A stretch of DNA of 38,865 nucleotides, from positions 1 to 38,865 of the forward strand of contig DLAJ01000031.1 in assembly GCA_002493905.1 (NCBI GenBank). Direction: 5' to 3'. This DNA is from Lachnospiraceae bacterium UBA7050 (lineage in GTDB: Bacteria > Bacillota > Clostridia > Lachnospirales > Lachnospiraceae). The translations under genes were made by a program, and so were the position numbers. The notes under the pieces were generated by a model. It had not been told where the DNA came from, made no database searches, and saw only the letters and a list, made by a program, of their open reading frames with translations. Below, piece by piece: positions 7,244 to 15,766 of this stretch (positions within the stretch are counted from its first letter, which is position 1; every line of letters starts with the position of its first letter).

Positions 7244-10200
7244 TCACGTTCTGGGAACTTCCACCATAATATATGCCTCTACCATGTCCAGCTCTTTCAT
7301 CTGGTCAAAGCCCTCAAACACAAGACCGCATTCGAAACCTTCCTTTACTTCTTTCACATCATCCTTAAAACGCTTGAGCGATGCAAGTCCGCCCTCATAA
7401 ATCTGCTCGCCTTCACGCGAAATGCGGATTTTACAGCCGCGCTGGAAACAGCCGTCCATGACATAGGAACCTGCGATATTTCCGATCGCAGACGCCTTAA
7501 ATATCTGGCGTACCTCAGCATGGCCGATGACCTTCTCCTCATAGATCGGGTCCAGCATCCCCTTCATCGCAGCCTCAACATCCTCTATTGCCTGATAGAT
7601 GACCTTATAAAGCCGGATATCCACACCCTCGCGCTCCGCGCTCGTTTTTGCCTGCGCGTCAGGGCGTACATTAAAGCCAATGATAATCGCCGAGGATGCG
7701 CTCGCCAGGCTGACATCGGACTCGTTGATCGCGCCGACGCCGCCGTGAATCACTTTTACAACAACTTCCTCGTTGGACAGCTTTAAGAGGCTCTGCTTAA
7801 CTGCTTCCACACTTCCCTGAACATCCGCTTTGATAATGATATTTAATTCTTTCAGATTGCCCGCCTGTATCTGGCTGAACAGATCGTCAAGCGACATCTT
7901 CGCCTTCGTATCTTCCAGAAGCTTCTCTTTATTCTGCGCAACAAACGTCTCGGCAAAGTTCTTTGCCTCCTTGTCATTGGCATGGGCAATAAAGATTTCG
8001 CCTGCGTTCGGTACATCGTTTAAGCCTAAAATTTCAACCGGCGTAGACGGCGTCGCTTCTTTTACCCTGCGTCCCTTGTCGTCAATCATCGCACGCACCT
8101 TACCGCTTGATGCGCCTGCGGAAATATAGTCGCCGACCTGAAGCGTTCCCTTCTGCACAAGTACGGTTGCCACCGGACCGCGTCCCTTATCAAGCTCAGC
8201 TTCAATGACAAGGCCGCGCGCGCGCCTGTTGACATTCGCTTTCAATTCCAGAATATCCGCCGTCAGAAGAATCGTCTCCAAAAGGTCGGAAATTCCCATT
8301 CCTGTCTTTGCAGATACCGGAACAAACTCTGTAGAACCGCCCCAGTCAACCGGAACCAGCTCATACTCTGTCAGTTCCTGCTTCACACGGTCCATATTCG
8401 CGTTCGGCTTATCCATCTTGTTGACTGCCACGATGATCTCAATCCCCGCCGCCTTCGCATGATTGATCGCCTCGACGGTCTGCGGCATCACGCCGTCATC
8501 TGCAGCGACAACTAACACCGCAATATCCGTCGCATTGGCACCGCGCATACGCATGGCAGTAAACGCTTCATGTCCCGGGGTATCCAGAAATGTAATCTTT
8601 TCATCGTTGATCGTTACTGTATAGGCGCCGATTGCCTGCGTAATGCCGCCTGCCTCCTTATCGATCACATTCGTCTTTCGGATTGCGTCAAGCAGAGAGG
8701 TTTTACCATGATCGACATGACCCATGACGCAGATGACCGGCGGTCTCTTCGTCATGTCTTCGACATTTTCCTCTTCCTCTTTTAAGAGCTCGGCGATCAC
8801 ATCAACTTTTTCTTCCTTCTCGCAGATAATCTCATATTCAATCGCAATCTCCTCAGCCTGCTCGTAGCTGATCTCCTGGTTGACCGTCACAACCTTTCCC
8901 TGTAAAAAGAGCTTCTTGACAATCGCCGAGGGCTGGAGCTTCATCTTATCCGCCAGTTCCCTGATCGTTAAAGATTCGGGAAGCGTAATCACTTTAATCT
9001 GCTCTTCCTGTTCCTCCTGCTTTTTCTCAGGCTTGATAAATCTTCCCGCCCGTTTTCCTTTCAGATTTTCCTGCTCTTCCTCGTAAATCAGTTCCTTTTT
9101 ATTCCGCTTGTCTTTTTCAATGCGGCGTTTTTCCTCATCGCGGTGCTTTTCCTGCTCTTTGATCGAGGTTTCGGGAGCAAAAGAAGAACCTCCGGACTGA
9201 GACTTCCTTCCAAATCGAGTGTCCTTCCCTCCATCGCCTCTTTCAAAGCGCTCGTTATTACCATAAGGCCTCTGAGACCCCTGAGAGCCGAAACCGCCCG
9301 ACCTGCCCGGTGCAGGTCTGCCATAACCGCCTCTGCCGCCTCCATCGGAGTTACGCGTGCCATCCTGTCGATAAGCCGGTTTTTGTCCGCCCGTGCCATA
9401 GCCAAAGCCTCCCTGTCTTGTCTGTCCCTTAAATCCATCCTGTCTGCCTGCGCCGCCGCGGTCGTTTCGGTTATAACCATTCTGTCCGCGCATGCCTGCG
9501 CCGTTCTGCGGCGCCCTGTCCGTCTGTCCCGCGCTTCTTACATGCTCCTGACCCGGTCTTGACTGATAAGGTCTGCCGTCGCGGCTCTCCCTGCTGTCAC
9601 GGCTGTCTCTATGCTCTCTATGATCTCTGTTTTCACTGGCAGAATCCCTGTTCTCTCTGACACTGTCCCTGTTTTCCTGTGCTTTTACAGTCTCTGCAGA
9701 TACCGGATTCTCCGCCGCTAACGCAGGATTTGTCCGTTCCTGCTGTCCATGATCCGCCGTGTTCGGTCCCTCTGCCGGTCTTACCGCATTCGGACGGTTT
9801 ACCGGTCTTCTCATATCCTGGCCCTTATTCGGATTTGCAAGGATATTGACCGAAGGAGTCGGTGACGGCGGCGTTAATGGCCGGATCGGACGATTAACAG
9901 CTCTCTGCGCGCCTGCACTGCGCACCTGTCCCCCGTTTCTGCGCTCCGCTCCGCCATTTCCGAATCCCTGCTTTTGGGAAGATGCCTGCATCTTGGAATT
10001 ATGCGGATTGCTCACTACAATGATCTTTTTCTTCTTCGGCTTTTCCGCACCAGTCTGTGTCTGCGCCTTTGGAGCTGCCGCCTGTGCCGGCTTCTCCGCT
10101 TCTACGGATGCCTTCGGCCCGGTCCCCGCTTCTTCGGCCGGTTTCGGGGCTGCCTCCTGTTTTTCTACGGCTGCGGGCGCTGTTTTCTGCTTCTCTCCGC

Positions 10201-10399
10201 CTGCCTGCGCCGGTTTCTCTTCCCCCGCAGATGCAGACGGCTTCTTTCCAATTTTCGCCTTAAGCAGCGCTGCCTGTTCTTCCGAAATACCGCTCATATG
10301 ATTTTTCACCTCTATATGATTCTGCTCACAAAGCGTAATCAGGTCTTTACTTGGAACGCCCAATTCCTTCGCCAGTTCATGCACCTTTTGTTTTGCCAT
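7244..10399 (-). CDS. infB: Translation initiation factor IF-2, long form
   Basis: About 1051 aa. IF-2 is the GTPase that brings initiator tRNA to the 30S subunit and promotes 50S joining. Order of parts: an IF2_N module (about 1-50, KVHELAKELGVPSKDLI), an Ala/Lys/Pro-rich and then Arg/Asp/Gly-rich linker (about 55-450), a second IF2_N module (about 473-513), the G domain with GHVDHGKTSLLD (about 558), DTPGHEAF and NKMDKP, then domains II-IV. The linker contains repeated ENRDS / RDSRES units (about 236-276) and a Gly/Arg/Gln-rich stretch (about 280-406). The start is ATG 10399 with GGAGG upstream; the open frame to 10441 has no support. Preceded by ylxQ, as in other Firmicutes. Confidence 0.97.
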   Translation of the reverse strand: MAKQKVHELAKELGVPSKDLITLCEQNHIEVKNHMSGISEEQAALLKAKIGKKPSASAGEEKPAQAGGEKQKTAPAAVEKQEAAPKPAEEAGTGPKASVEAEKPAQAAAPKAQTQTGAEKPKKKKIIVVSNPHNSKMQASSQKQGFGNGGAERRNGGQVRSAGAQRAVNRPIRPLTPPSPTPSVNILANPNKGQDMRRPVNRPNAVRPAEGPNTADHGQQERTNPALAAENPVSAETVKAQENRDSVRENRDSASENRDHREHRDSRDSRESRDGRPYQSRPGQEHVRSAGQTDRAPQNGAGMRGQNGYNRNDRGGAGRQDGFKGQTRQGGFGYGTGGQKPAYRQDGTRNSDGGGRGGYGRPAPGRSGGFGSQGSQRPYGNNERFERGDGGKDTRFGRKSQSGGSSFAPETSIKEQEKHRDEEKRRIEKDKRNKKELIYEEEQENLKGKRAGRFIKPEKKQEEQEEQIKVITLPESLTIRELADKMKLQPSAIVKKLFLQGKVVTVNQEISYEQAEEIAIEYEIICEKEEKVDVIAELLKEEEENVEDMTKRPPVICVMGHVDHGKTSLLDAIRKTNVIDKEAGGITQAIGAYTVTINDEKITFLDTPGHEAFTAMRMRGANATDIAVLVVAADDGVMPQTVEAINHAKAAGIEIIVAVNKMDKPNANMDRVKQELTEYELVPVDWGGSTEFVPVSAKTGMGISDLLETILLTADILELKANVNRRARGLVIEAELDKGRGPVATVLVQKGTLQVGDYISAGASSGKVRAMIDDKGRRVKEATPSTPVEILGLNDVPNAGEIFIAHANDKEAKNFAETFVAQNKEKLLEDTKAKMSLDDLFSQIQAGNLKELNIIIKADVQGSVEAVKQSLLKLSNEEVVVKVIHGGVGAINESDVSLASASSAIIIGFNVRPDAQAKTSAEREGVDIRLYKVIYQAIEDVEAAMKGMLDPIYEEKVIGHAEVRQIFKASAIGNIAGSYVMDGCFQRGCKIRISREGEQIYEGGLASLKRFKDDVKEVKEGFECGLVFEGFDQMKELDMVEAYIMVEVPRT

Positions 10400-10453
10400 A
10401 CTAATCCTCCATTCTTTATCCGCCTGCGAATTTGGGCGCAAGCAAAAATTCGT

Positions 10454-10480
10454 AATTGAAAAATCATAGATTTTTCAATT
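10454..10480 (-). other. AT-rich hairpin between ylxQ and infB
   Basis: A 12-bp perfect stem AATTGAAAAATC with its complement and a 3-nt loop, starting at the ylxQ stop codon. On the minus strand it is followed by a second potential stem (CGAATTT...AAATTCG, about 10427-10452). There is no clear T-tract, so it is more likely an RNA processing or stability structure than a terminator. Confidence 0.4.
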
Positions 10481-10821
10481 TATCTACTTTCGCAATCATT
10501 TCCGGTACCGTCCATTGTACCTGCCTCAAGCTCGCGCATGAGGGATCTGGCAATCCCCTCATCCGTAACTGCTAAAGACGCCCTCATTTCCTGACCGATC
10601 GCATGTGCCAGTCCGTTCTTTGTGCCATATATATAAACGGGAACCCGATGATACGCTCCCATATCGCGAAACATTTTTTTGGTGTTATCGGATGCGTCCT
10701 CTGCAACAATCACGACATACGCCTTATGTGCTTTGACGGTCTTCTCCGTCATGAATTCGCCGCTGACAAGGTTCCGCCCCCGCGCGGCAATGCCAAGCAT
10801 TGATAAAACCTTATTCTGCAT
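10480..10821 (-). CDS. ylxQ: L7Ae/L30e-family RNA-binding protein YlxQ
   Basis: About 113 aa. The L7Ae/L30e/S12e/Gadd45 fold is seen in 'NKVLSMLGIAARGRNLVSGEFMTEKTVKAHKAYVVIVAEDASDNTKKMF', close to Firmicute YlxQ proteins, which bind kink-turn RNA. It lies between rnpM and infB, the conserved position. The start at ATG 10821 aligns with family N-termini; an in-frame TTG at 10833 has AAGGAG almost adjacent and cannot be excluded. The gene overlaps the end of rnpM, suggesting translational coupling. The C-terminal ~20 residues beyond the fold are acidic and not conserved. Exact cellular role is not settled. Confidence 0.9.
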   Translation of the reverse strand: MQNKVLSMLGIAARGRNLVSGEFMTEKTVKAHKAYVVIVAEDASDNTKKMFRDMGAYHRVPVYIYGTKNGLAHAIGQEMRASLAVTDEGIARSLMRELEAGTMDGTGNDCESR

Positions 10822-11083
10822 CCCCTTCGCCAAACTCCTTCATCAGACTGTCGTATACGGTATCCGGAATACTCATCTTAAAAGAACGCTCCAATCCCTT
10901 GTTCTTTCTGGCTTTCTTCAGACATTCCATATCCTTACAAAGATATGCGCCGCGGCCGTTTTTCTTCCCTGTTGTATCAAGGACCATCGTATCTTCCGGC
11001 GTTTTTAATACGCGCATCATCTCTTTTTTCGGTTTCATCTGCTGACAGCCCACGCACTGTCTCAATGGAATTTTTTTATTCAT
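10811..11083 (-). CDS. rnpM: RNase P modulator RnpM (YlxR)
   Basis: About 90 aa of the DUF448/YlxR family; the B. subtilis member binds RNase P RNA and modulates its activity. The sequence shows PLRQCVGCQQMKPKKEMMRV with the CxxC pair, 'GKKNGRGAYLCKDMECLKKA' with the GRGAYvC motif, and a basic C-terminal helix. ATG 11083 overlaps the nusA stop codon (ATGAATAA arrangement); a GTG two codons upstream is also possible. The partner RNA gene rnpB is 22 kb away in this window. Confidence 0.93.
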   Translation of the reverse strand: MNKKIPLRQCVGCQQMKPKKEMMRVLKTPEDTMVLDTTGKKNGRGAYLCKDMECLKKARKNKGLERSFKMSIPDTVYDSLMKEFGEGDAE

Positions 11084-12293
11084 CCGCACCCGTCTCCGAA
11101 GCCTCTAATGCTTCTTCCTCATAGCCTTCCTCTTGATATTCGCCGTCCCCGTAGGATTCTCCATCCTCATACTCTCCGTCGTAAGCTTCCTCATCCTCGT
11201 CGTAATCGTCATACTCACTCACATAGTCTTCATAGCGGAAGCCCGGCGCATCCTTCGCCTGCGTCTCACTCTTGATATCAATCTTGTAACCGGTCAGGCG
11301 TGCCGCAAGCCTTGCATTCTGTCCTTCTTTACCGATGGCAAGGGAAAGCTGGTAGTCCGGCACGACCACCTTCGCCGTCTTCTCGTCGGGATCGGCAAAT
11401 ACCGCAACAATCTTTGCAGGCGCCAGTGCGTTCTGTATGAGATTACCCGGGTTTTCATCCCATGGAATAATATCAATCTTCTCTCCGCGCAGCTCATCCA
11501 CGATCGAGTTCACACGCTGTCCGTTTAGTCCGACGCATGCCCCGACGGGGTCCACGTTGGGATTGCTGCTCCATACAGACATCTTGGTACGGCTGCCGGC
11601 TTCTCTCGCAATTCCCTTGATTTCCACGGTTCCGTCCTGAATTTCCGCAACCTCCGCCTCAAATAAACGCTTCACCAGCTCTGGATGGGTACGGCTCACT
11701 AAGATTCTCGGTCCCTTCGGCGTATTTTTTACCTCTAAAATATAAACTTTGATATGTTCCGTCGGCCGGAAATTCTCTCCGCGTACCTGCTCGCTCTCAT
11801 TTAAGATCGCATCCGCTTTGCCAAGATTGATGCTGATGTTCCTGCCAAGATAGCGTTGAACGATACCGGTGACGACATCGCGCTCTTTTTCATAATACTG
11901 GTTGTAGATCGCGCTTCTCTCCTCCTCGCGGATCTTCTGGAGAATCACGTTCTTCGCATTCTGTGTCGCAATGCGCCCAAACTCCCTGCTTTTGATCTCA
12001 ACGCGTACAATCCCTCCGACTTCCGCATCCGGATCGACTGCCTGCGCATCTTCCAAGCTGATCTGCAGGACTTTATCTTCCACATCTTCAGCAGCGGGAA
12101 CAACTTCTTTCTCCGCATAGACCAAAAAATCACATGTCTCACGGTCTATCTCCACTTTCATATTGTCCGCCTTGCCGTAATGGTTTTTGCAGGCGGTCAG
12201 AAGGGAATTTTCAATAGCCTCAAACAGCGTCTCCCTGCTGATGTCCTTCTCCTTCTCCAAAATGTCGAGTGCTTCCAATAATTCCTTGTTCAT
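11076..12293 (-). CDS. nusA: Transcription termination/antitermination protein NusA
   Basis: 405 aa. NusA binds RNA polymerase and nascent RNA and affects pausing, termination and antitermination. Order: N-terminal polymerase-binding domain (ELLEALDILEKEKDISRETLFEAIENSL), S1 domain (about 130-200, GIVQRYLGRNISINLGKADAIL), two KH domains (VDPVGACVGLNGQRVNSIVDEL and LAIGKEGQNARLAARLTGYKIDI, each with its GxxG loop), then a ~60-aa acidic Asp/Glu/Tyr tail. The AGGAGG RBS lies 10 nt before the ATG. It follows rimP by 14 nt. Confidence 0.97.
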   Translation of the reverse strand: MNKELLEALDILEKEKDISRETLFEAIENSLLTACKNHYGKADNMKVEIDRETCDFLVYAEKEVVPAAEDVEDKVLQISLEDAQAVDPDAEVGGIVRVEIKSREFGRIATQNAKNVILQKIREEERSAIYNQYYEKERDVVTGIVQRYLGRNISINLGKADAILNESEQVRGENFRPTEHIKVYILEVKNTPKGPRILVSRTHPELVKRLFEAEVAEIQDGTVEIKGIAREAGSRTKMSVWSSNPNVDPVGACVGLNGQRVNSIVDELRGEKIDIIPWDENPGNLIQNALAPAKIVAVFADPDEKTAKVVVPDYQLSLAIGKEGQNARLAARLTGYKIDIKSETQAKDAPGFRYEDYVSEYDDYDEDEEAYDGEYEDGESYGDGEYQEEGYEEEALEASETGADE

Positions 12294-12307
12294 GTCCCTT
12301 TCTCCTC

Positions 12308-12772
12308 CTAAAAGTCCAATGCCAACCTGATCAGTGCTACATCCGAACGCTGAAACACCATATCTTTTTCCTCTATGCTGATCGTCACGGTGTCCTTATC
12401 AAACGCCTTCAGCACTCCCGAAAACTCTTTGCATTTATCAATCGGACGGTAAGTCTTTAACTCAACGGCTTCCCCGATGCTTTTCTTAAGATGACTGTCT
12501 TTTTTGAGCGCCCTGCCAAGTCCCGGCGAGCTGACCTCCAAAATATAAGCCCCCTCAATAAAATCTTCCTCATCCAGCTTATCCGAAAGCGCGCGGCTGA
12601 CATTCTCACAGTCATTGATGTTTACGCCGCCCAGCTTATCAATGTAGCAGCGCAGATAATACCCGCTTCCTTCTTTTACATATTCTACATCATAAATCTC
12701 ACAGCCAAACTGCGCCGTAACCGGCTCAAGCAGTGCCGCAGTCCGCGCCTCATATTCTCTCGCTCCCGCCAT
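12308..12772 (-). CDS. rimP: Ribosome maturation factor RimP
   Basis: 154 aa, normal length; needed for 30S subunit assembly. Motifs include 'GCEIYDVEYVKEGSGYYLRCYIDK' and 'NINDCENVSRALSDKLDEEDFIEGAYILEVSSPGLGRALK', the DUF150 signature. It is the first gene of the rimP-nusA-rnpM-ylxQ-infB-rbfA-nrnA-truB-ribF operon. RBS AGAGGAG stands 5 nt before the ATG. The upstream leader carries five 18-bp tandem repeats and a promoter at 12903-12931. Confidence 0.95.
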   Translation of the reverse strand: MAGAREYEARTAALLEPVTAQFGCEIYDVEYVKEGSGYYLRCYIDKLGGVNINDCENVSRALSDKLDEEDFIEGAYILEVSSPGLGRALKKDSHLKKSIGEAVELKTYRPIDKCKEFSGVLKAFDKDTVTISIEEKDMVFQRSDVALIRLALDF

Positions 12773-12809
12773 GATACTCCTCTTTCAAAAGAACGTAAAA
12801 CGTTTTATG

Positions 12810-12903
12810 TTCCCGGAACGTTTTTGGTTCCCGGAACGTTTTGGGTTCCCGGAACGTTTTTGGTTCCCGGAACGTTTTTGGTTCCCGGAACGTTTTTGGT
12901 TCC
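12810..12903 (-). repeat. Five 18-bp tandem repeats in the rimP-nusA operon leader
   Basis: Unit TTCCCGGAACGTTTTTGG (plus strand), starting at 12810, 12828, 12846, 12864 and 12882, then a partial TTCC; the second unit has one T changed to G. In the transcript each junction can form a hairpin GGAAC-CAAAAAC-GTTCC (5-bp stem, 7-nt loop), so the leader would hold a row of near-identical stem-loops. One reading frame through it would code for repeated REPKTF, but nothing supports translation. Confidence 0.85.
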
Positions 12904-12931
12904 GTATAATCGTAAAAGAGTGGACTTGCAA
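12903..12931 (-). promoter_or_regulatory. Likely promoter of the rimP-nusA-infB operon
   Basis: Minus-strand -35 TTGCAA (12931-12926), a 17-bp spacer and -10 TATACG (12908-12903). The -35 falls in the loop of the terminator-like hairpin 12915-12942. Transcription would start near 12897 and include the whole repeat array. A second, upstream candidate is TTGATT with TATTTT (17-bp spacer), its -35 overlapping the ptsI stop codon. Confidence 0.5.
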
Positions 12932-12942
12932 GCCCACTCTTT
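12915..12942 (-). terminator. Rho-independent terminator after ptsI
   Basis: Stem AAAGAGTGG (12915-12923) with CCACTCTTT (12934-12942); on the minus strand it is followed by TTTT. It lies about 50 bp after the ptsI stop and separates ptsI from the rimP operon. Confidence 0.65.
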
Positions 12943-12991
12943 ACCCTTACCATATCAACTTTATCTAAAATAACATACTTTTTGTTAAAAA

Positions 12992-14626
12992 TCAAGGGGT
13001 AATTTTAAGTTTTCTCACCACATCTCTGACCTGGAGCACAAAGGAAGGTGAAACTGAGAGTTCGTCAATCCCCATTTTCAAAAAGGTTTCTGTAAGCGTC
13101 GTATCCGCCGCCAGCTCTCCGCAGATTCCAATCCATGCGCCGTGCTGATGCGCATTTTGCGCGCTCATTTCAATCAGGCGCAGAACCGCTTCATGGTGTG
13201 TGTCCACAAACCGCTCCATATCGGGATTCTGTCTGTCACAGGCGAGTGTATACTGTGTCAGATCGTTCGTGCCGACGCTGAAAAAATCAACCATCGGCGC
13301 AAGACGGTCGCTGATGAGCGCCGCCGCCGGCGTTTCAATCATAATTCCAAGTTCCACATTTTCCGCGTACCCGACGCCCTGTGCAGACAACTCCTCCCGG
13401 ACCTCTTTGCAGAGAACCAGAATTTCCGTCAGTTCGGAAACACTTGTGATCATCGGAAACATGATTCCCAGATTCCCATATGCGGAAGCCCGGTACAAGG
13501 CCCTCAGCTGTGTCTTAAACAGTTCGGGGCGCGTCAGGCATATTCTGATCGCGCGGAGACCGAGCGCCGGATTTTCCTCTTTTTTTAGTCCAAAGTAGTC
13601 CACCTGCTTATCCGCACCAATATCGAGCGTCCGTATGATGACTTTCTTTCCCGCCATACTCTCCAGAACGCGTTTATAAGCGGAAAACTGCTCCTCCTCG
13701 GTGGGATAATCAGAATTTTCGAGATACAGAAATTCGCTTCGGAACAGCCCGATCCCGCCCGCATCGTTTAACAATACCGCACCGATGTTATCAACGCTTC
13801 CGATGTTCGCGTAAATATTGACCTTTCTCCCGTCAAGCGTGATATTTTCCCTGCCCTTTAATTCCTGCAGCAGACGCTTCTTCTCCTCATCTTCTTTTTT
13901 CTTGTCGGAAAGACGCCTGCGCGTCTCCTCGTCAGGGTTCCAGAAGACCTCCCCCGTAAAGCCGTCCACGATCATTTCTCCGCCGTCCTCAATGACTGAC
14001 AAAAACGCTTCTCCCACACCGATCACAGCAGGGATATTCATGTTCCGTGCAAGAATCGCCGTATGGGAATTAGAGGAACCGCATGCCGTCACAAAGGCAA
14101 GCACTTTCTCCTTATCAAGAGAAACCGTCTCGCTCGGGGACAGGTCCGACGCGCAGATAATCACTTTGCCCCCCGTCATGCTCCCATCCGCCGCAGCGCC
14201 CGTCAGATTACCGATCAGTCTGCCCGAAATATCACGGATGTCCGCAGCGCGCGCTTTCATGTAGGCGTCATCAATCGCCAGAAACATTTCCGCAAAATGA
14301 TCGGCGGTAACCGCAACAGCATATTCCGCATTGACGCTCTGGCTCTCGATAATATTGCAGATGGAATCGTTATAATCGTCGTCATCAAGCAGAATCCGAT
14401 GCGTCTCAAAAATCGCCGCGTTCGCCTCGCCGACTTCTTTTAAGGCTTTCTCATAAATTTCCTGAAGCTGTGAAGAGGACAATTCCTTCGCTGCAGCCAC
14501 CCGCCGTTTTTCCGCCTCTGTATCTTCAACGTGAACGCGCTTGACTGCCGCATCCTGTTTCTTAAAAACGGAAACGGTACCGATTGCGACCGCTCCATAT
14601 ACGCCTTTTCCCGTAAATGTCTTCAT
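12992..14626 (-). CDS. ptsI: Phosphoenolpyruvate-protein phosphotransferase (PTS enzyme I)
   Basis: About 544 aa. Enzyme I takes phosphate from PEP and passes it to HPr, driving PTS sugar import. Seen: N-terminal PEP-utilizer region, the active-site His at residue 188 in GSSNSHTAILAR, the mobile 'GGKVIICASDLSPSET' segment, and the TIM-barrel motifs GIGLFRSEFLY, 'NPALGLRAIR', 'GIMIETPAAA' and 'FFSVGTNDLTQYTLA', ending with 'ICGELA'. The second position of the active-site signature is Ser where Gly/Ala is usual, a small departure. The start is ATG 14626 (GAGG 6 nt upstream). The ptsH gene is not in this window. It follows 1-phosphofructokinase after a hairpin. Confidence 0.96.
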   Translation of the reverse strand: MKTFTGKGVYGAVAIGTVSVFKKQDAAVKRVHVEDTEAEKRRVAAAKELSSSQLQEIYEKALKEVGEANAAIFETHRILLDDDDYNDSICNIIESQSVNAEYAVAVTADHFAEMFLAIDDAYMKARAADIRDISGRLIGNLTGAAADGSMTGGKVIICASDLSPSETVSLDKEKVLAFVTACGSSNSHTAILARNMNIPAVIGVGEAFLSVIEDGGEMIVDGFTGEVFWNPDEETRRRLSDKKKEDEEKKRLLQELKGRENITLDGRKVNIYANIGSVDNIGAVLLNDAGGIGLFRSEFLYLENSDYPTEEEQFSAYKRVLESMAGKKVIIRTLDIGADKQVDYFGLKKEENPALGLRAIRICLTRPELFKTQLRALYRASAYGNLGIMFPMITSVSELTEILVLCKEVREELSAQGVGYAENVELGIMIETPAAALISDRLAPMVDFFSVGTNDLTQYTLACDRQNPDMERFVDTHHEAVLRLIEMSAQNAHQHGAWIGICGELAADTTLTETFLKMGIDELSVSPSFVLQVRDVVRKLKITP

Positions 14627-14702
14627 CCTAATCCTCATTTCTGAGCGACCTGCCTCGAAGCGGCGATGAGAAATCCACGCATGCGGTTTCTTATCTGCCC
14701 TC

Positions 14703-14737
14703 AAAGCTATTTGTCTTCATTCGAAAACAAATAGCCT
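14703..14737. terminator. Terminator-like hairpin between 1-phosphofructokinase and ptsI
   Basis: A stem of about 11-12 bp with one G-T, (A)AAGCTATTTGT with AACAAATAGCCTTT, and a loop of about 10 nt. The T-rich tail is better on the plus strand; on the minus strand it is only TTTG, so it may be a weak terminator of the kinase gene. Confidence 0.45.
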
Positions 14738-14761
14738 TTCTCTTTTCAAGTTCCCGGCGAT

Positions 14762-15664
14762 TTATGAAAGCTGCTGCAGCAGGTTCATAATATCGCTTTT
14801 TTTCGCTAATCCTTCTGAAAATGCCGTCGCTCCTCCGGCCGCAGTTCCAAGCTTCAAGGCATATTCATAATCTCCCTCCGCCGCTCCTGCAAGAAACCCT
14901 GCCACCATCGAATCTCCGGCTCCCACAGAATTTTTTACAATTCCTCTGCATATGCCGCAGGTATGAAGCTCCCCGTTTTCGTCCAAGAGCAGCGCGCCGT
15001 CCGCCGCTTTCGAAACAAGCACATTCCCTGCACCCAAGTTTTTAAGCTTCTCCGCGTATTTTGCAATCTCCCTGTCATTCGTTAATGTGACGCCAAACAA
15101 TTCTCCAAGCTCGTGATGGTTCGGCTTAACTAAAAACGGGCGGTATTTCAATACATTCCGAAGCAGGTCCTTTGTTGCATCCACAACGGTTTTGATCTTT
15201 CTGCCCGACAGACGTCCTAAAATTCTCTCGTAAACATCTGAAGGCATACTGTCAGGAATGCTGCCCGCAAGCACGAGCGTATCCCCGTCCTGTATATGAT
15301 CAAGCTTCTCATAAAGCATTTTCAAAGACGCCCCGTCGATCACGGGTCCCTGCCCGTTTATATCTGTCTCACTGCCGGATTTAATCTTTACGTTAATTCT
15401 GGAAAGACCGTCTCTCAGATGAATGAAATCTGTTTCAATTCCATTTTCTGCAGCGCCTTTTTCAATTGCCGCTCCTGTAAACCCCGCAACGAATCCAAGC
15501 GCCCTCGAATTCACTCCCAGTTCTTTCAGAACCATGGAGACATTAATTCCCTTCCCGCCAAAGAAAATCGCCGTGCTTTTGGCCCGGTTCACACTGCCGG
15601 CCGACAGCACATCTAAATGAACAATATAATCTATGGCGGGACTAAATGTTACTGTATATACCAT
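14762..15664 (-). CDS. pfkB: 1-phosphofructokinase (PfkB family)
   Basis: About 300 aa, the usual length. It phosphorylates fructose 1-phosphate to fructose 1,6-bisphosphate in the cytoplasm. PfkB signatures: FFGGKGINVSMVLKELG (about 35-51) and SVGAGDSMVAGFLAG (about 247-261) with the catalytic Asp in GAGD. The N-terminus MVYTVTFSPAIDYIVHL is typical of FruK/LacC enzymes. The next gene in the transcription direction is ptsI, consistent with PTS fructose use, but no fructose EII is present here, and tagatose-6-phosphate kinase is the main alternative. The start ATG 15664 has GAGGG 7 nt upstream; a GTG lies one codon before. Confidence 0.88.
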   Translation of the reverse strand: MVYTVTFSPAIDYIVHLDVLSAGSVNRAKSTAIFFGGKGINVSMVLKELGVNSRALGFVAGFTGAAIEKGAAENGIETDFIHLRDGLSRINVKIKSGSETDINGQGPVIDGASLKMLYEKLDHIQDGDTLVLAGSIPDSMPSDVYERILGRLSGRKIKTVVDATKDLLRNVLKYRPFLVKPNHHELGELFGVTLTNDREIAKYAEKLKNLGAGNVLVSKAADGALLLDENGELHTCGICRGIVKNSVGAGDSMVAGFLAGAAEGDYEYALKLGTAAGGATAFSEGLAKKSDIMNLLQQLS

Positions 15665-15701
15665 CACGAATCCCTCTTATAACCGCTCAGCAGATGTTCT
15701 T

Positions 15702-15729
15702 AAAAAAGCACGCCCTGCTGGGCGTGCTT
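15702..15729 (-). terminator. Rho-independent terminator of the response-regulator operon
   Basis: On the minus strand AAGCACGCCC, a 4-nt loop, GGGCGTGCTT and then T6: a textbook GC-rich hairpin with a U-tract, 38 bp after the HD-GYP gene. Confidence 0.9.
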
Positions 15730-15766
15730 CATCACTCCGTACACTGACTTCTTTCTCGCTGGCTCT

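Noticed and set aside
9088..9480. 130-aa minus-strand ORF inside infB
   Set aside because: Alternative frame of the low-complexity Arg/Gly linker of IF-2; composition explains the open frame.
12810..12903. CRISPR array
   Set aside because: The 18-bp units are contiguous without spacers, and no cas genes are present.
12750..12995. 81-aa ORF with REPKTF repeats
   Set aside because: It reads through the 18-bp leader repeats, the promoter and the ptsI terminator and has no RBS.
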